This document shows positions 26,572-35,226 of a stretch of DNA of 64,000 bases, piece by piece. Source of the stretch: Pseudarthrobacter siccitolerans (GTDB taxonomy: Bacteria > Actinomycetota > Actinomycetes > Actinomycetales > Micrococcaceae); the NCBI RefSeq assembly GCF_030823375.1, contig NZ_JAUSXB010000001.1:1674001-1738000 (forward strand), in the 5' to 3' direction. Position numbers and translations under genes: made by a program. Position 1 is the stretch's first letter, and each line of letters opens with the position of its first letter. The notes under the pieces are model-generated. The model saw nothing but the letters and a program-made list of their open reading frames with translations. It was not told the origin of the DNA and searched no databases.

Positions 26572-27678
26572 GTGCTCGGCAGTCGACAGGGCGTAGGGCG
26601 GCGAGCCCGCCCCGGACGGAGCTCCCGGCAGCACCTGGTGGTGCTGCTGCTGGTCCTTGCGGCCCTCCTTTCGGGCTGTCAGCCGGCCCCGACCCCTCCG
26701 GAGCCTGAGCACACCGGTGCGCCCAGGCATGTATTTGTGATCAACTTGGAGAACCAGGGATACGACCGGGTTTTCGAGGCCGGGTCCGCCGCACCCTACC
26801 TGTCAGGGACGTTGCGGTCCCAGGGGGTGCTGTTGACCAGTTACTACGGGATTGCCCATGATTCATTGCCCAACTACCTCGCCCAGATCTCCGGCCAGCC
26901 GCCGAATGACCGCACATCCCGGGATTGCCCCACGTTCACCCCCGTGACCTCGTCCCGGAGGGACAGCCAGGGGCGGGTGCTGGGCAAAGGCTGTGTATAT
27001 CCAGCCGATGTCCCAACGCTCGCCGGGCAGCTGACCTCAGCCGGGAGGACGTGGAAGGGCTACATGGAAGACATGCACTCACCGTGCCAGCATCCCGCCC
27101 TCGGCGCCGAGGATGACCACCGCGGCGCCACCCCGGGGGACCAATACGCCACACGCCACAACCCGTTTGTCTACTTCCGCTCCATCACCGACTCCCCCGC
27201 CTGCGACAGCAACGTGGTCAACTACAATGCACTGGCCCGCGATCTCGCTTCAACGGACACCACCCCAAACCTTTCGTACATCACTCCGAACCTGTGCCAT
27301 GACGGGCACGATCAGCCCTGCGTTGACGGCACCACCGGCGGCATCGCGGCAGCGGACCAGTGGCTGGGCACCGCGGTGCCAGCAATCCTTGCCTCACCTG
27401 CCTTCCGGCAGGACGGGTTGCTGATCATCACTCTGGATGAGGCCGACGGCGGGCGGACCGGACCGTCAGGAGCGGTCGCCGGGGGCGCGGAGGGCGGGAA
27501 GGTGGGCGCCCTGGTCCTGTCCCCGTTCACGCCCGCGGGTTCAACCAGCGACACGCCCTACAACCACTACAGCCTGCTGGCCAGCATCGAAGACTTCTTC
27601 TCCCTGCCCCGCCTGGCCGGCGCCCGTGACCCTGGCGTGAACACCTTCGGATCCGACGTGTACAAGGCCCGCGCCTGA
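26572..27678 (+). CDS. Lipoprotein phosphoesterase family protein
   Basis: Extracytoplasmic phosphoesterase family enzyme (acid phosphatase/phospholipase C superfamily, PF04185 type), 368 residues from GTG 26572. AAGGAGGG lies 4 bases upstream of that GTG; a TTG at 26557 is less likely. Lipobox LLSGC. Motifs: HVFVINLENQGYD with the metal-binding Glu-Asn, YYGIAHDSLPNYLAQISG, NLCHDGHD and IITLDEADGG. These match bacterial AcpA-like phosphatases. Likely role: phosphate scavenging or phospholipid turnover at the cell surface. Confidence 0.8.
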   Translation: MLGSRQGVGRRARPGRSSRQHLVVLLLVLAALLSGCQPAPTPPEPEHTGAPRHVFVINLENQGYDRVFEAGSAAPYLSGTLRSQGVLLTSYYGIAHDSLPNYLAQISGQPPNDRTSRDCPTFTPVTSSRRDSQGRVLGKGCVYPADVPTLAGQLTSAGRTWKGYMEDMHSPCQHPALGAEDDHRGATPGDQYATRHNPFVYFRSITDSPACDSNVVNYNALARDLASTDTTPNLSYITPNLCHDGHDQPCVDGTTGGIAAADQWLGTAVPAILASPAFRQDGLLIITLDEADGGRTGPSGAVAGGAEGGKVGALVLSPFTPAGSTSDTPYNHYSLLASIEDFFSLPRLAGARDPGVNTFGSDVYKARA

Positions 27679-27749
27679 CGCCGGCCGCCCCGCCCATCGA
27701 CAACTCTCCTCCACGTCATCTTCGCTAACGAAGACATAGTCCATTTGAG

Positions 27750-27768
27750 TTAGGTTAGGTTTACCTTC
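27750..27768 (+). promoter_or_regulatory. Putative IdeR/DmdR iron box
   Basis: TTAGGTTAGGTTTACCTTC matches about 15 of 19 positions of the actinobacterial DtxR-family iron box (left half TTAGGTTAG, right half CTAACCTAA). It ends 12 bases before the GTG of the adenylation-carrier-acyltransferase gene, so the metal-bound repressor would block its transcription when iron is plentiful. Confidence 0.7.
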
Positions 27769-27780
27769 TACGGTCCTGCT

Positions 27781-30390
27781 GTGACCACATACACAGAGCT
27801 GGCCGGAGTCTCCTTTGCCGCACAGCTGGCCCGCTTCGGCGACCGCACTGCCGTCAGCACCAATAAAGAGACGCTGAGCTACCGCGAACTGGCCCGCCGC
27901 GTGGAGGATGTGGCCCGGTCCTTCGGGCCCCACCGCAGGCTGGTTGCCCTCGAGGCGGAGAACACGCTGCCCTCGCTCGTTGCCTACCTCGCGGCCCTGC
28001 AATCCGGCAATCCGCTGCTGATCCTGCCCGCTGGCGGCGGCTCAGCCGGGGAGGCACTCGAGGCGGCCTATGATCCGGACGTTGTGGTCCGCGCGTCGGA
28101 CGGTGAAGCGGTCCTGGACGTGCGCCGCGAACAAAGCCACCACGATCTGCACCCCGAGCTGGCGCTGCTGCTGAGCACGTCCGGGTCCACTGGCTCGCCC
28201 AAGCTGGTCCGGCTTTCCGCGGACAGCATCCAGGCCAATGCCGCCGCCATCGCCCAGTACCTGCAGCTGCGTCCCAGCGACACCGCCGCCACCACGCTCC
28301 CCCTCTCCTACTGCTACGGAATGAGCGTGGTGAACAGCCATCTCCTGGCGGGGGCGTCCCTGGCATTGACGGATCTTTCCGTGGTGGACCCGTGCTTCTG
28401 GGAGCTCGTCCGCACCGAAAACGTGACGTCCTTCGCCGCGGTGCCCTACACCTTCGACCTGCTGGACCACGTGGGCTTCGCGGACATGGACGTGCCCAGC
28501 CTGCGCTACATCACGCAGGCCGGAGGGCGCCTCGCTCCTGACCGCGTCCGCTCCTACGCCGAGTTGGGCCGGCGGCAGGGGTGGGACCTGTTTGTGATGT
28601 ACGGCCAGACCGAGGCCACAGCCAGGATGGCCTACCTCCCGCCGGACCAGGCCGCGGAGAATCCCCATGCCATCGGCGTGCCTGTGCCGGGCGGGTCCTT
28701 CCGGCTTGAGCCGGTCCCCGGTCTCGAGGCCTGCGAGCTGGTGTACGCCGGACCCAACGTGATGCTGGGGTACGCCGAACAGCCCGAGGACCTCGGCCTG
28801 GGGCGGGTCATCACGGAGCTTCACACCGGCGACCTCGCCCGCCGCAGCCCGGATGGGCTCTACGAGATTGTTGGCCGGCGCAGCCGTTTCGTGAAAATCG
28901 TGGGGCTCCGGGTGGATCTGGGGCAGGTGGAACGGATACTTGCCGATCTGGGCGTAACCGCTGCCGCCGCCGGCTCTGACCAGGCGGTGGTGGCCGCGGC
29001 CGAAGGCGACCACGACCTGTCCCTGATCGCCAAAACCCTGGCGCAGGACCTGGGCCTGCCGCGCGCCGCCGTCGAACTCTTTGCCGTGGAAGCCATCCCG
29101 CGCCTTGCCAACGGGAAGCCGGACTATCCCGCCGTCGCCGCCCTGGCGGGCGAAAAGGAGGACGACGGCGGCCGGCCCGCTGCTGCGCCGCATTCCGAGG
29201 CAGGTACTGCTGACGTCCGGCGCATCTTCGCGGAGGTTCTCGAACAGGACGACGTGGGCAACACTGACACGTTCGTTTCCCTGGGCGGCGATTCACTGTC
29301 CTACGTCGCGGCGTCCGTCCGGCTGGAGCAGGCGCTCGGATACCTTCCCCGGGGCTGGCACCTGATGCCGGTCTGTGAACTTTCGCCCTCGCCTGCGCCG
29401 CACGAGACGCCCGGCCAGGTCCCGCCGTCGGGCAATCCCGTCCCGGAAACGCCGCGCGGGGCGTCCGGCTGGCGGCGGAGGGTGCTTGCGCCGATGGAGA
29501 CGGGGATTGTGCTCCGCGCCGTCGCCATCATCTGCATTGTCTCCACGCATATCGGCTTCTTCCACTGGCAAGGCACTGCCCACGTCCTGATGGCCGTGGC
29601 CGGCTATAACTTTGCCCGCTTCCAGCTCTCCGGGCCGCGCACTGCACGGCTGCGGCGGCAGCTGCGGAGCGTCGCGCGGATTGTGGTGCCCAGCGTCGCG
29701 GTGATCGGCCTCGCGTTCGCGGTGACGGACAAATATTCCTGGTACAACGTGTTCCTGCTGAACCCCCTGCTGGGGCCGGAGGGGTGGACCGACCATTCCC
29801 GTTTTTGGTTTGTGGAGATCCTGGTCCACATCCTGATCGGGCTCGCTGCGGTGCTGGCGATCCCTGCTGTTGACCGGGCCGTGCGCCGGTGGCCTTGGGC
29901 CTTCGGGCTGGCCCTGGTAGCGGTTGATGTGCCGCTGCTTTTTGGCCTCGTGGAAAGCCGCTATCCCGGCCAGGGCCCGGTGCTGTGGCTGTTCGGGCTG
30001 GGATGGGCAGCGGCCGCGTCCCGGACGTTGTGGCAGAAGGCGGCCGTGACGGCGGTTGCGCTCCTGGTCACGCCGGCGTGCTTCGACAACCCCTACCGGA
30101 CCGCGACGATCCTGGCGGGCTGCCTCATCCTGCTCTGGGTGCCCACCCTCCGCGTGCCGCGCGGACTTCACCGGATCACCGCGCTGCTGGCGAGCGCGTC
30201 CCTGCACATCTACGTCACGCACTGGCTGGTGTACCCGCTGGTGGATCCGGTGGACAAGGGGCTCGCCGTCCTGGCGTCCCTGGCCTGCGGGGTCCTTTAC
30301 TGGATCCTGGCCACCCGGGCGATGGGCTTCGGTGAAAGGTGGATGAAGCGGCGGCGCTTGGAGGCCCGCGCCACCCGCTCAAGCGTTTAG
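27781..30390 (+). CDS. Adenylation-carrier-acyltransferase-3 fusion protein
   Basis: An 869-residue three-part enzyme. Residues 1-460: AMP-binding adenylation domain with STSGSTGSPK (132-141), YGQTE (274-278), HTGD (348-351) and NGK446. About 480-530: carrier domain with phosphopantetheine site GGDS505. About 570-860: membrane acyltransferase-3 (OafA-like), with RAVAIICIVSTHIGFF and around ten helices. It would activate a carboxylic or amino acid, hold it as a thioester and pass it to an acceptor at the membrane, like DltA-DltC-DltB in one chain. An iron box precedes it. Substrate and acceptor unknown; no siderophore genes adjoin it. Confidence 0.85.
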   Translation: MTTYTELAGVSFAAQLARFGDRTAVSTNKETLSYRELARRVEDVARSFGPHRRLVALEAENTLPSLVAYLAALQSGNPLLILPAGGGSAGEALEAAYDPDVVVRASDGEAVLDVRREQSHHDLHPELALLLSTSGSTGSPKLVRLSADSIQANAAAIAQYLQLRPSDTAATTLPLSYCYGMSVVNSHLLAGASLALTDLSVVDPCFWELVRTENVTSFAAVPYTFDLLDHVGFADMDVPSLRYITQAGGRLAPDRVRSYAELGRRQGWDLFVMYGQTEATARMAYLPPDQAAENPHAIGVPVPGGSFRLEPVPGLEACELVYAGPNVMLGYAEQPEDLGLGRVITELHTGDLARRSPDGLYEIVGRRSRFVKIVGLRVDLGQVERILADLGVTAAAAGSDQAVVAAAEGDHDLSLIAKTLAQDLGLPRAAVELFAVEAIPRLANGKPDYPAVAALAGEKEDDGGRPAAAPHSEAGTADVRRIFAEVLEQDDVGNTDTFVSLGGDSLSYVAASVRLEQALGYLPRGWHLMPVCELSPSPAPHETPGQVPPSGNPVPETPRGASGWRRRVLAPMETGIVLRAVAIICIVSTHIGFFHWQGTAHVLMAVAGYNFARFQLSGPRTARLRRQLRSVARIVVPSVAVIGLAFAVTDKYSWYNVFLLNPLLGPEGWTDHSRFWFVEILVHILIGLAAVLAIPAVDRAVRRWPWAFGLALVAVDVPLLFGLVESRYPGQGPVLWLFGLGWAAAASRTLWQKAAVTAVALLVTPACFDNPYRTATILAGCLILLWVPTLRVPRGLHRITALLASASLHIYVTHWLVYPLVDPVDKGLAVLASLACGVLYWILATRAMGFGERWMKRRRLEARATRSSV

Positions 30391-30413
30391 GCCGGCCTGC
30401 TGCGCGTGCGGCC

Positions 30414-30527
30414 CTAGAAGTGGTTGCGGGGTGGACGAGCCTGGCCAGCGCGCGCCTGCTTCGCTTTCCGGGCCTGCATTATGCGGCTGATGATGGTGGG
30501 GAGCAAAGCAAACAGCAGTTTCTTCAT
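30414..30527 (-). CDS. Small basic peptide with hydrophobic N-terminus (37 aa)
   Basis: A 37-residue frame: MKKLLFALLPTIISRIMQ, then a Lys/Arg-rich tail ending RPPRNHF. ATG at 30527 is preceded by AGAGGATC, a good ribosome site. The hydrophobic start followed by a basic tail would suit a membrane-associated peptide. I have a general memory of similar short peptides in Arthrobacter relatives but no named family. It converges with the large fusion gene. Confidence 0.55.
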   Translation of the reverse strand: MKKLLFALLPTIISRIMQARKAKQARAGQARPPRNHF

Positions 30528-30587
30528 TAGCGGATCCTCTGGTTGGTGGGGCCTGGTTGGTGGGTTCTTGACGTCAGCTCGGACTGT

Positions 30588-31382
30588 TCACGGCTGGCTC
30601 TCGGCTGCCCGAACGTCACTGTAGGGATCGTCGGGATTCTTCAGCGGCACACCGCCCGCTTCGGTTCCTGAATAGGAGGGACGGGCAGGTTCCCCGTAAA
30701 TGGTTTCGCCGTAGGTTGCTGGGGCCGCTGGCTGCTCCTGGTAAACCGGCTCCGCACCCCACGGCGGAGCAGTCGCTCCCCTGGCTTGTGCCTGCGAAGG
30801 CGTCGGCCGGTCTCCATCGTCCGGGCCCCCTGCCTGCATACTGCGCGCGAGCCGGCCCGCGAGGATTCCTGCGCCGGCAGCCAGGAGCAGGAACGTGCCG
30901 GGCTTGCGGCGGGCGAACGACTGCACTTGAACCAGGAGCGTCCCCGGTTCAGCGCCTTCAATCCAGGAAGCAGCGGAGGACGCGCGCCCGGCTACCTCCC
31001 GGACCAAATCACTGGCCACTCCCTGCTTCTCCGGGGCATCAGCCATGGTCCGCAGCTGGCTGGAGATGCCGCGGATTCCGTCGGCGGCCTTCCGCTGCTG
31101 CTCGCCGGCCTGGCTGCCCAGGCCTGATTTCGCCTCCCGCAGCAGGCCCTGCGCACTGGACTTGGCTTCGGCTGCAACGTTTCCGGCCTCCGCCTTCGCG
31201 GTCTGCGCCACACTGCGTGCCGCACCAACCGCTTGCTCCGAGACTTTCGACGCCTCCTGCTTCGCTGCATCCTTCGTAGTGACGTACGTTTGCGGCTCCG
31301 CCGAAGCATCGGCCGGTAGGGCGTTCCCGTACTGGTCGAGGGAGGTTCCGGCAGAGTCTGCAGGCCACTGGTTTTCCGTCAT
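30588..31382 (-). CDS. Ala-rich helical protein with one membrane helix, stress-type
   Basis: A 264-residue protein from ATG 31382 (GGAAGTGAG upstream). Residues about 35-110 are Ala/Lys/Glu/Gln-rich and likely form a long helix (KQEASKVSEQAVGAARSVAQ). A membrane helix follows (KPGTFLLLAAGAGILAGRLA), then a Pro/Tyr/Gly-rich tail. The layout is seen in actinobacterial proteins near DUF3618 and holin-like stress genes, which are absent here. No enzymatic motif. A palindrome of the AGTAAG type lies 54 bases upstream. Confidence 0.65.
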   Translation of the reverse strand: MTENQWPADSAGTSLDQYGNALPADASAEPQTYVTTKDAAKQEASKVSEQAVGAARSVAQTAKAEAGNVAAEAKSSAQGLLREAKSGLGSQAGEQQRKAADGIRGISSQLRTMADAPEKQGVASDLVREVAGRASSAASWIEGAEPGTLLVQVQSFARRKPGTFLLLAAGAGILAGRLARSMQAGGPDDGDRPTPSQAQARGATAPPWGAEPVYQEQPAAPATYGETIYGEPARPSYSGTEAGGVPLKNPDDPYSDVRAAESQP

Positions 31383-31435
31383 CGTCACTCACTTCCATTG
31401 ATACGCAGCTGGACACTGGAAACAACAGGACTAAT

Positions 31436-31451
31436 AGTAAGTATGGTTACT
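31436..31451. promoter_or_regulatory. Palindrome AGTAAGTATGGTTACT (site A)
   Basis: Arms AGTAA and TTACT around six bases. It sits in the divergent gap, 54 bases upstream of the Ala-rich membrane protein start and 66 upstream of the ArsR gene. It resembles sites at 49903, 56916 and 61549. Regulator unknown. Confidence 0.45.
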
Positions 31452-31516
31452 AATTAGATGGTAGGCATAGCTGGCGACGGCTGCCAAGGCGGGAACCAAG
31501 ATTTATATGCAAGAAT

Positions 31517-31888
31517 ATGCGCATGAATGCAGATAGCAGTGCTTGCGCGTTGAGCGCGGACAGCCAGTACGTGGAGCTGGCCGTCGAGGTCTTCGCCATG
31601 CTGGCCGACGCCACCCGTGTCCGGATCATCCTGGCCCTGCGCGACGGCGAGATGGCCGTCGGTGAGCTGGCCGAAGTGGTGGGCAAAACACCGGCCGCAG
31701 TGTCCCAGCACCTCGCCAAGATGCGCCTGGCCCGGATGGTCTCCCCGCGCCAGGACGGTACCAGGGTTCTGTACCGGCTGGAAAACGAGCATGCGCGCCA
31801 GCTGGTGGCAGACGCGATTTTCCAGGCCGAGCACGCTCTCGGCGGCGAGCCGGCACACCACCGCCGCGAGCGGAAGGCAGACGCATGA
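31517..31888 (+). CDS. ArsR/SmtB family metal-responsive repressor
   Basis: A 123-residue winged-helix repressor. The recognition helix is in VGELAEVVGKTPAAVSQHLAKMRLARMVSPRQDGTRVLYRL. The last helix, ENEHARQLVADAIFQAEHAL, carries NxH and EH at the spacing of the SmtB/CzrA alpha-5 zinc site, so zinc or a similar metal is the likely inducer. Its TGA overlaps the ATG of the CDF exporter (ATGA), so it almost surely controls that gene. The start region contains the small palindrome ATGCGCAT. Confidence 0.88.
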   Translation: MRMNADSSACALSADSQYVELAVEVFAMLADATRVRIILALRDGEMAVGELAEVVGKTPAAVSQHLAKMRLARMVSPRQDGTRVLYRLENEHARQLVADAIFQAEHALGGEPAHHRRERKADA

Positions 31889-33072
31889 GCAGGCAGGAGC
31901 ATCTTCACGAGCACGCAAGCGCCGAGCATGATCATGGGCATCCTCACGAGCCGGACCACCCGCATGACCACGAGCCGGACCACCCGCATGACCACGGGCA
32001 CGACCACGACCACGGGCACAGCCACGCGCATAAGCCTGGCCACGATCATGATCATGACCACGGGCATGACCATGACCATGGCCATGACCACGGGCATGAC
32101 CATGACCATGGCCATGACCACCATCACCATGGCGGTTTCAAGGGCTGGCTCTTCGAGCTGTTCGTCCCGCACACGCACGATGCCGCCGACTCCATCGACG
32201 ACGCCATGGAAGCCAGCGTCGAAGGTATCCGGGCACTGAAGATCAGCCTGTTCCTGCTCCTGGGCACCACAGTCCTGCAGTTCCTCGTGGTGCTGGTCAG
32301 CGGATCCGTGGCGCTGCTGGCGGACACCATCCACAACTTCTCAGACGCCCTCACCGCGGTTCCGCTGTGGGTCGCCTTCATCCTGGGCCGCCGCGCCGCC
32401 ACCCGCCGCTACACCTACGGCTTCGGCCGGGCGGAGGACCTCGCGGGCCTGTTCATCGTCGCCGTCGTTGCCCTGTCCGCCGTCGTGGCAGCCTGGCAAT
32501 CCGTGGACCGGCTCCTGCACCCCCAGCCGCTGACCAACCTGTGGTGGGTCTTCGCCGCAGGCCTGATCGGCTTCGCCGGCAACGAGGCAGTGGCCATCTA
32601 CCGCATCAGGGTGGGCCGCCGGATCGGATCCGCCGCCCTCGTGGCCGACGGCGTGCACGCCCGCACCGACGGCTTCACCTCCCTGGCCGTGGTGTTCGGC
32701 GCCGTCGGCGTGATGCTCGGCTTCCCGCTGGCCGACCCCATCGTTGGCCTCCTGATCTCCGCGGCCATCCTCGTCCTCTTGTGGGGGACGGTCCGCAGCA
32801 TCGGGCGGCGGCTGATGGATGGCATTGAACCGGAGCTGGTGGACACAGCCCAGCAGGCCCTCGAGGGCACGCCGGGAGTCCTTGCCGTGCCGCATCTGCA
32901 GCTGCGGTGGTCAGGTCACCGCCTGCAGGGCGCGGCAACCCTGGTGATGAACGACGGCGTGACGCTGGCTTCCGCCGAGCAGGTCACCCGGGAAGCCGCG
33001 CACCGCCTGAAGCATGCCCTGCCCAAGGCGGACCACATGGTCCTCACCCCCTCCGGCGCCAGCATCCAATAG
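31885..33072 (+). CDS. CDF family zinc/divalent metal efflux protein
   Basis: Cation diffusion facilitator of 395 residues exporting Zn2+ (possibly Co2+ or Cd2+) in exchange for protons. Residues 1-85 are an extreme His/Asp/Gly/Pro tail with about 30 histidines, likely a metal buffer. Six helices follow, with metal sites LLADTIHNFSDAL (helix 2) and VADGVHARTDGF (helix 5). A short cytoplasmic ferredoxin-like domain ends it. The His-rich part is built from perfect 24- and 30-nt DNA repeats. Coupled to the ArsR repressor by ATGA. Confidence 0.93.
   Translation: MSRQEHLHEHASAEHDHGHPHEPDHPHDHEPDHPHDHGHDHDHGHSHAHKPGHDHDHDHGHDHDHGHDHGHDHDHGHDHHHHGGFKGWLFELFVPHTHDAADSIDDAMEASVEGIRALKISLFLLLGTTVLQFLVVLVSGSVALLADTIHNFSDALTAVPLWVAFILGRRAATRRYTYGFGRAEDLAGLFIVAVVALSAVVAAWQSVDRLLHPQPLTNLWWVFAAGLIGFAGNEAVAIYRIRVGRRIGSAALVADGVHARTDGFTSLAVVFGAVGVMLGFPLADPIVGLLISAAILVLLWGTVRSIGRRLMDGIEPELVDTAQQALEGTPGVLAVPHLQLRWSGHRLQGAATLVMNDGVTLASAEQVTREAAHRLKHALPKADHMVLTPSGASIQ
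31945..32120 (+). repeat. In-gene tandem repeats coding the His-rich tail
   Basis: A 24-base unit is repeated twice exactly (31945-31968, 31969-31992), and a 30-base unit twice exactly (32061-32090, 32091-32120), within CAYGACCA-rich sequence. Both lengths keep the reading frame, so copy number could change without breaking the gene. Confidence 0.85.
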
Positions 33073-33241
33073 CGCAAGGCCGGGCCGCCGTCGTCCGTTC
33101 CGTCCCGGTTGCTTTCCGTCCGCAACGGCGCCGCGCCGGGAACGACGGCGTGTCCTCCCCCTGAACCGCAGGGTACGGAAATGGGGAAGGACGCACTGGC
33201 GAAAACAGCCGGCAAGGGGTGGCGGGCCATAGGCTGGGCTG

Positions 33242-33988
33242 ATGGCCGACCTCGCTGCCTTGGTGCCCACTCTCGTGGCAGTGGCCATCCTGATGGCACT
33301 CACCGTTGCCGTCCTCCGGGGCGCGCGCACGCCGTCGTACCTTGCCCCCGCCCTGGCCATCCTCCGCGGCGCCGCCCAGCTCGCCCTCATCAGCCTGGTG
33401 CTGGGCGGCATCATCAGCGATCCGCTGTGGGTGGCGATGGCACTGCTGGTGATGTTCACGGTGGCTGCCGTCACCGCAACCCGCAGGCTGACGTGGTCCT
33501 GGCAGCGGTTTCCCGTGGTGGCAGGGACCATGGCCGCGGGCATCACGGTGACTCTCGCCGTCGTGTTCGGCACGGGGGCCATCGAGTTCACGCCGCGGTA
33601 CGTCCTCGCCGTCGGCGGCATTGTGATCGGCAACTGCATGACCATCTCGGTGCTGGCAGGGCGGCGCTTTTTTGAAGCCGTCCGCGAGCAATGGGACCAG
33701 GTGGAAGGCTGGCTGGCGCTGGGAGCCACGGCCCGGCGGGCCACATTAACCCAGGCGCGCTACTCGGTGCATGCCGCCCTGATCCCCTCCACCGACCAGA
33801 CCAAAACCACCGGCCTGGTGACCTTGCCCGGCGCGTTTGTGGGTGCGATCTTCGGCGGCGCGTCCCCCTTGGAGGCCGGCCGGTTCCAGGTGGTGGTGCT
33901 GGCATCAATCATGGCGGCCGGTGCCCTCACCGCCGTCGCACTCATCCGCTCCCTCGGCGCCGTAAAGGTGCGGCCGGAACCGTTCTAG
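33242..33988 (+). CDS. FetB-type ABC transporter permease (UPF0014)
   Basis: A 248-residue integral membrane protein of the FetB/YbbM family, about seven helices. Typical stretches are ARTPSYLAPALAILRGAAQLALISLVLGGI, YVLAVGGIVIGNCM and LTQARYSVHAALIPSTDQTKTTGLVTLPGAFVGAIFGGASP. In E. coli FetAB exports iron and aids peroxide resistance. No FetA ATPase gene lies beside it here, so its partner must be elsewhere. It follows the CDF gene by 169 bases. Confidence 0.82.
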   Translation: MADLAALVPTLVAVAILMALTVAVLRGARTPSYLAPALAILRGAAQLALISLVLGGIISDPLWVAMALLVMFTVAAVTATRRLTWSWQRFPVVAGTMAAGITVTLAVVFGTGAIEFTPRYVLAVGGIVIGNCMTISVLAGRRFFEAVREQWDQVEGWLALGATARRATLTQARYSVHAALIPSTDQTKTTGLVTLPGAFVGAIFGGASPLEAGRFQVVVLASIMAAGALTAVALIRSLGAVKVRPEPF

Positions 33989-34020
33989 GTGTACTGCGCA
34001 AGCCTGGGCAGTACATCTAG
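33985..34020. terminator. Hairpin between convergent genes
   Basis: CTAGGTGTACTGC (33985-33997) pairs with GCAGTACATCTAG (34008-34020), 13 bp with one G-T pair and a 10-nt loop. It covers the fetB-like stop codon and faces the convergent SnoaL-like gene. There is no clear T-run, so termination is likely but not proven. Confidence 0.5.
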
Positions 34021-34026
34021 GCCCGC

Positions 34027-34470
34027 TCACCCTGCAAGCATCTGCTGCAGCTCGGCGGTCATCGCGTTCACCAGCTCGGGCCTGCCGTGGAACTGGGCCG
34101 GCGTGTTCTGGAAGAGCTCGATGCCCCAGATGCCGTCTTCGCGGACGGCCACCAGAGTCTGGTGCGCGATGGTGGCCGGGGATACGTCGGTCTGCCCGGG
34201 CGGTACCAGGCCGGTGATGGCGATCAGCAGCGCGGTGCCGGGCCCCAGCGGGCGCACTTCCCGCACCTTGGAGACGTAAGCGGCCGTTGCATGGTCCCTG
34301 AAGATCGGGGCCAAGTGCTCCAAGATCTCGTCCGGCCCCGTTGCGGTGCTACCGTCGAATCCGATCTGGAGCCCGCGCTCCCGGAAAAGTTCCGCCATAC
34401 CCCGGGCATCCCGCCGGTTCCAGGCCGCGATCAACCCCTCGTACAGCCTGCGGACTTCTGAATCATCCAT
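34027..34470 (-). CDS. SnoaL/SgcJ-like NTF2-fold protein
   Basis: A 147-residue NTF2-fold protein of the SgcJ/EcaC/SnoaL-like group. Motifs: LYEGLIAAWNRRDARGMAELFRERG, ILEHLAPIFRDHATAAYVSKVREVRPLG and a final DGIWGIELFQNTPAQFHG. ATG at 34470 is preferred over an upstream TTG at 34482. Such proteins bind small ligands or act as minor isomerases; the role here is not known. Confidence 0.75.
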   Translation of the reverse strand: MDDSEVRRLYEGLIAAWNRRDARGMAELFRERGLQIGFDGSTATGPDEILEHLAPIFRDHATAAYVSKVREVRPLGPGTALLIAITGLVPPGQTDVSPATIAHQTLVAVREDGIWGIELFQNTPAQFHGRPELVNAMTAELQQMLAG

Positions 34471-34540
34471 TGCCGCCCCCAAGGAACGTCCGGATGGCCT
34501 CTAGGTCTACGAGGCCGGGCGCCACCGCGATCACCGCGCG

Positions 34541-34588
34541 GAGCCCCAGGGCCGCGATCCCAGCGCGGCGCGACCCGCGCCGGGGCTC
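34541..34588 (-). terminator. Possible terminator downstream of cupin gene
   Basis: GAGCCCC (34541-34547) pairs with GGGGCTC (34582-34588) around a G+C-rich loop that can fold further. It lies just beyond the cupin gene's 3' end in the direction of transcription. No T-run is present. Confidence 0.35.
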
Positions 34589-34595
34589 TGTGGGC

Positions 34596-34970
34596 CTAGG
34601 CAGGCTTGGCAAAGGCAGCCGCGCTCATGATTTCGTAAGCCACGAATGCCTCGTCGCCTTCCACCCACGCGTCATGGCCGGCCGGAATGGTGTAGGCGTG
34701 GCCCGCAGTGACCGTGGCCCGGGCGCCGTCATCCATTTGAACCGTCAGCGTTCCGGCAGCGCAGATCCCGACGTGATTGACCTGGCAACTGTCCGTGTGC
34801 ACCACGGTCTTGATGGTCTCGGACCACCGCCAGCCCGGCTCAAAAGTAAACCTGCCCAAAGTGGTGTCTCCGATGTTGACCACATCGACGGCGGTCTTGG
34901 GCGGACGGCGCCGTTCGTCGGGTTCGTCGAACGACTTCGCCTCAAGGGCTTTGACTGCTTCTCCGGCCAT
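34596..34970 (-). CDS. Cupin domain protein
   Basis: A 124-residue single-domain cupin. The first motif region is HTDSCQVNHVGICAAGTLTVQMDDG and the second is TVTAGHAYTIPAGHDAWVEGDE, with His and Glu in ligand positions. Small cupins of this type bind a metal or small ligand; many are of unknown function. It is a single gene, transcribed toward the SnoaL-like gene. Confidence 0.78.
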   Translation of the reverse strand: MAGEAVKALEAKSFDEPDERRRPPKTAVDVVNIGDTTLGRFTFEPGWRWSETIKTVVHTDSCQVNHVGICAAGTLTVQMDDGARATVTAGHAYTIPAGHDAWVEGDEAFVAYEIMSAAAFAKPA

Positions 34971-35226
34971 TTCCTTCTCCTGACAGGGAGTGATTGGAAC
35001 TATTCATCCGGAGCGCCCAGACCGCTCCTGGGGTAGGTTGGCCGGCCTGGGGTAAGTCTCACGCCGTGCCAACACTGGCACCCAGCGGTATCAGCGTGCG
35101 CCCGGGAGGGGAAGGTGTCAATATCTTGTTACCCTCCATTCAGAGCAGGTCCTCTGTGGCACGGCTTTGCTGGAGCTGCCATAGTCTTATCCTCATCCAG
35201 CGCTACTCAACGGTAGGGACAGACAC

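Noticed and set aside
28042..29193. 383-codon open frame on the minus strand
   Set aside because: Antisense to the adenylation domain, with no recognisable product.
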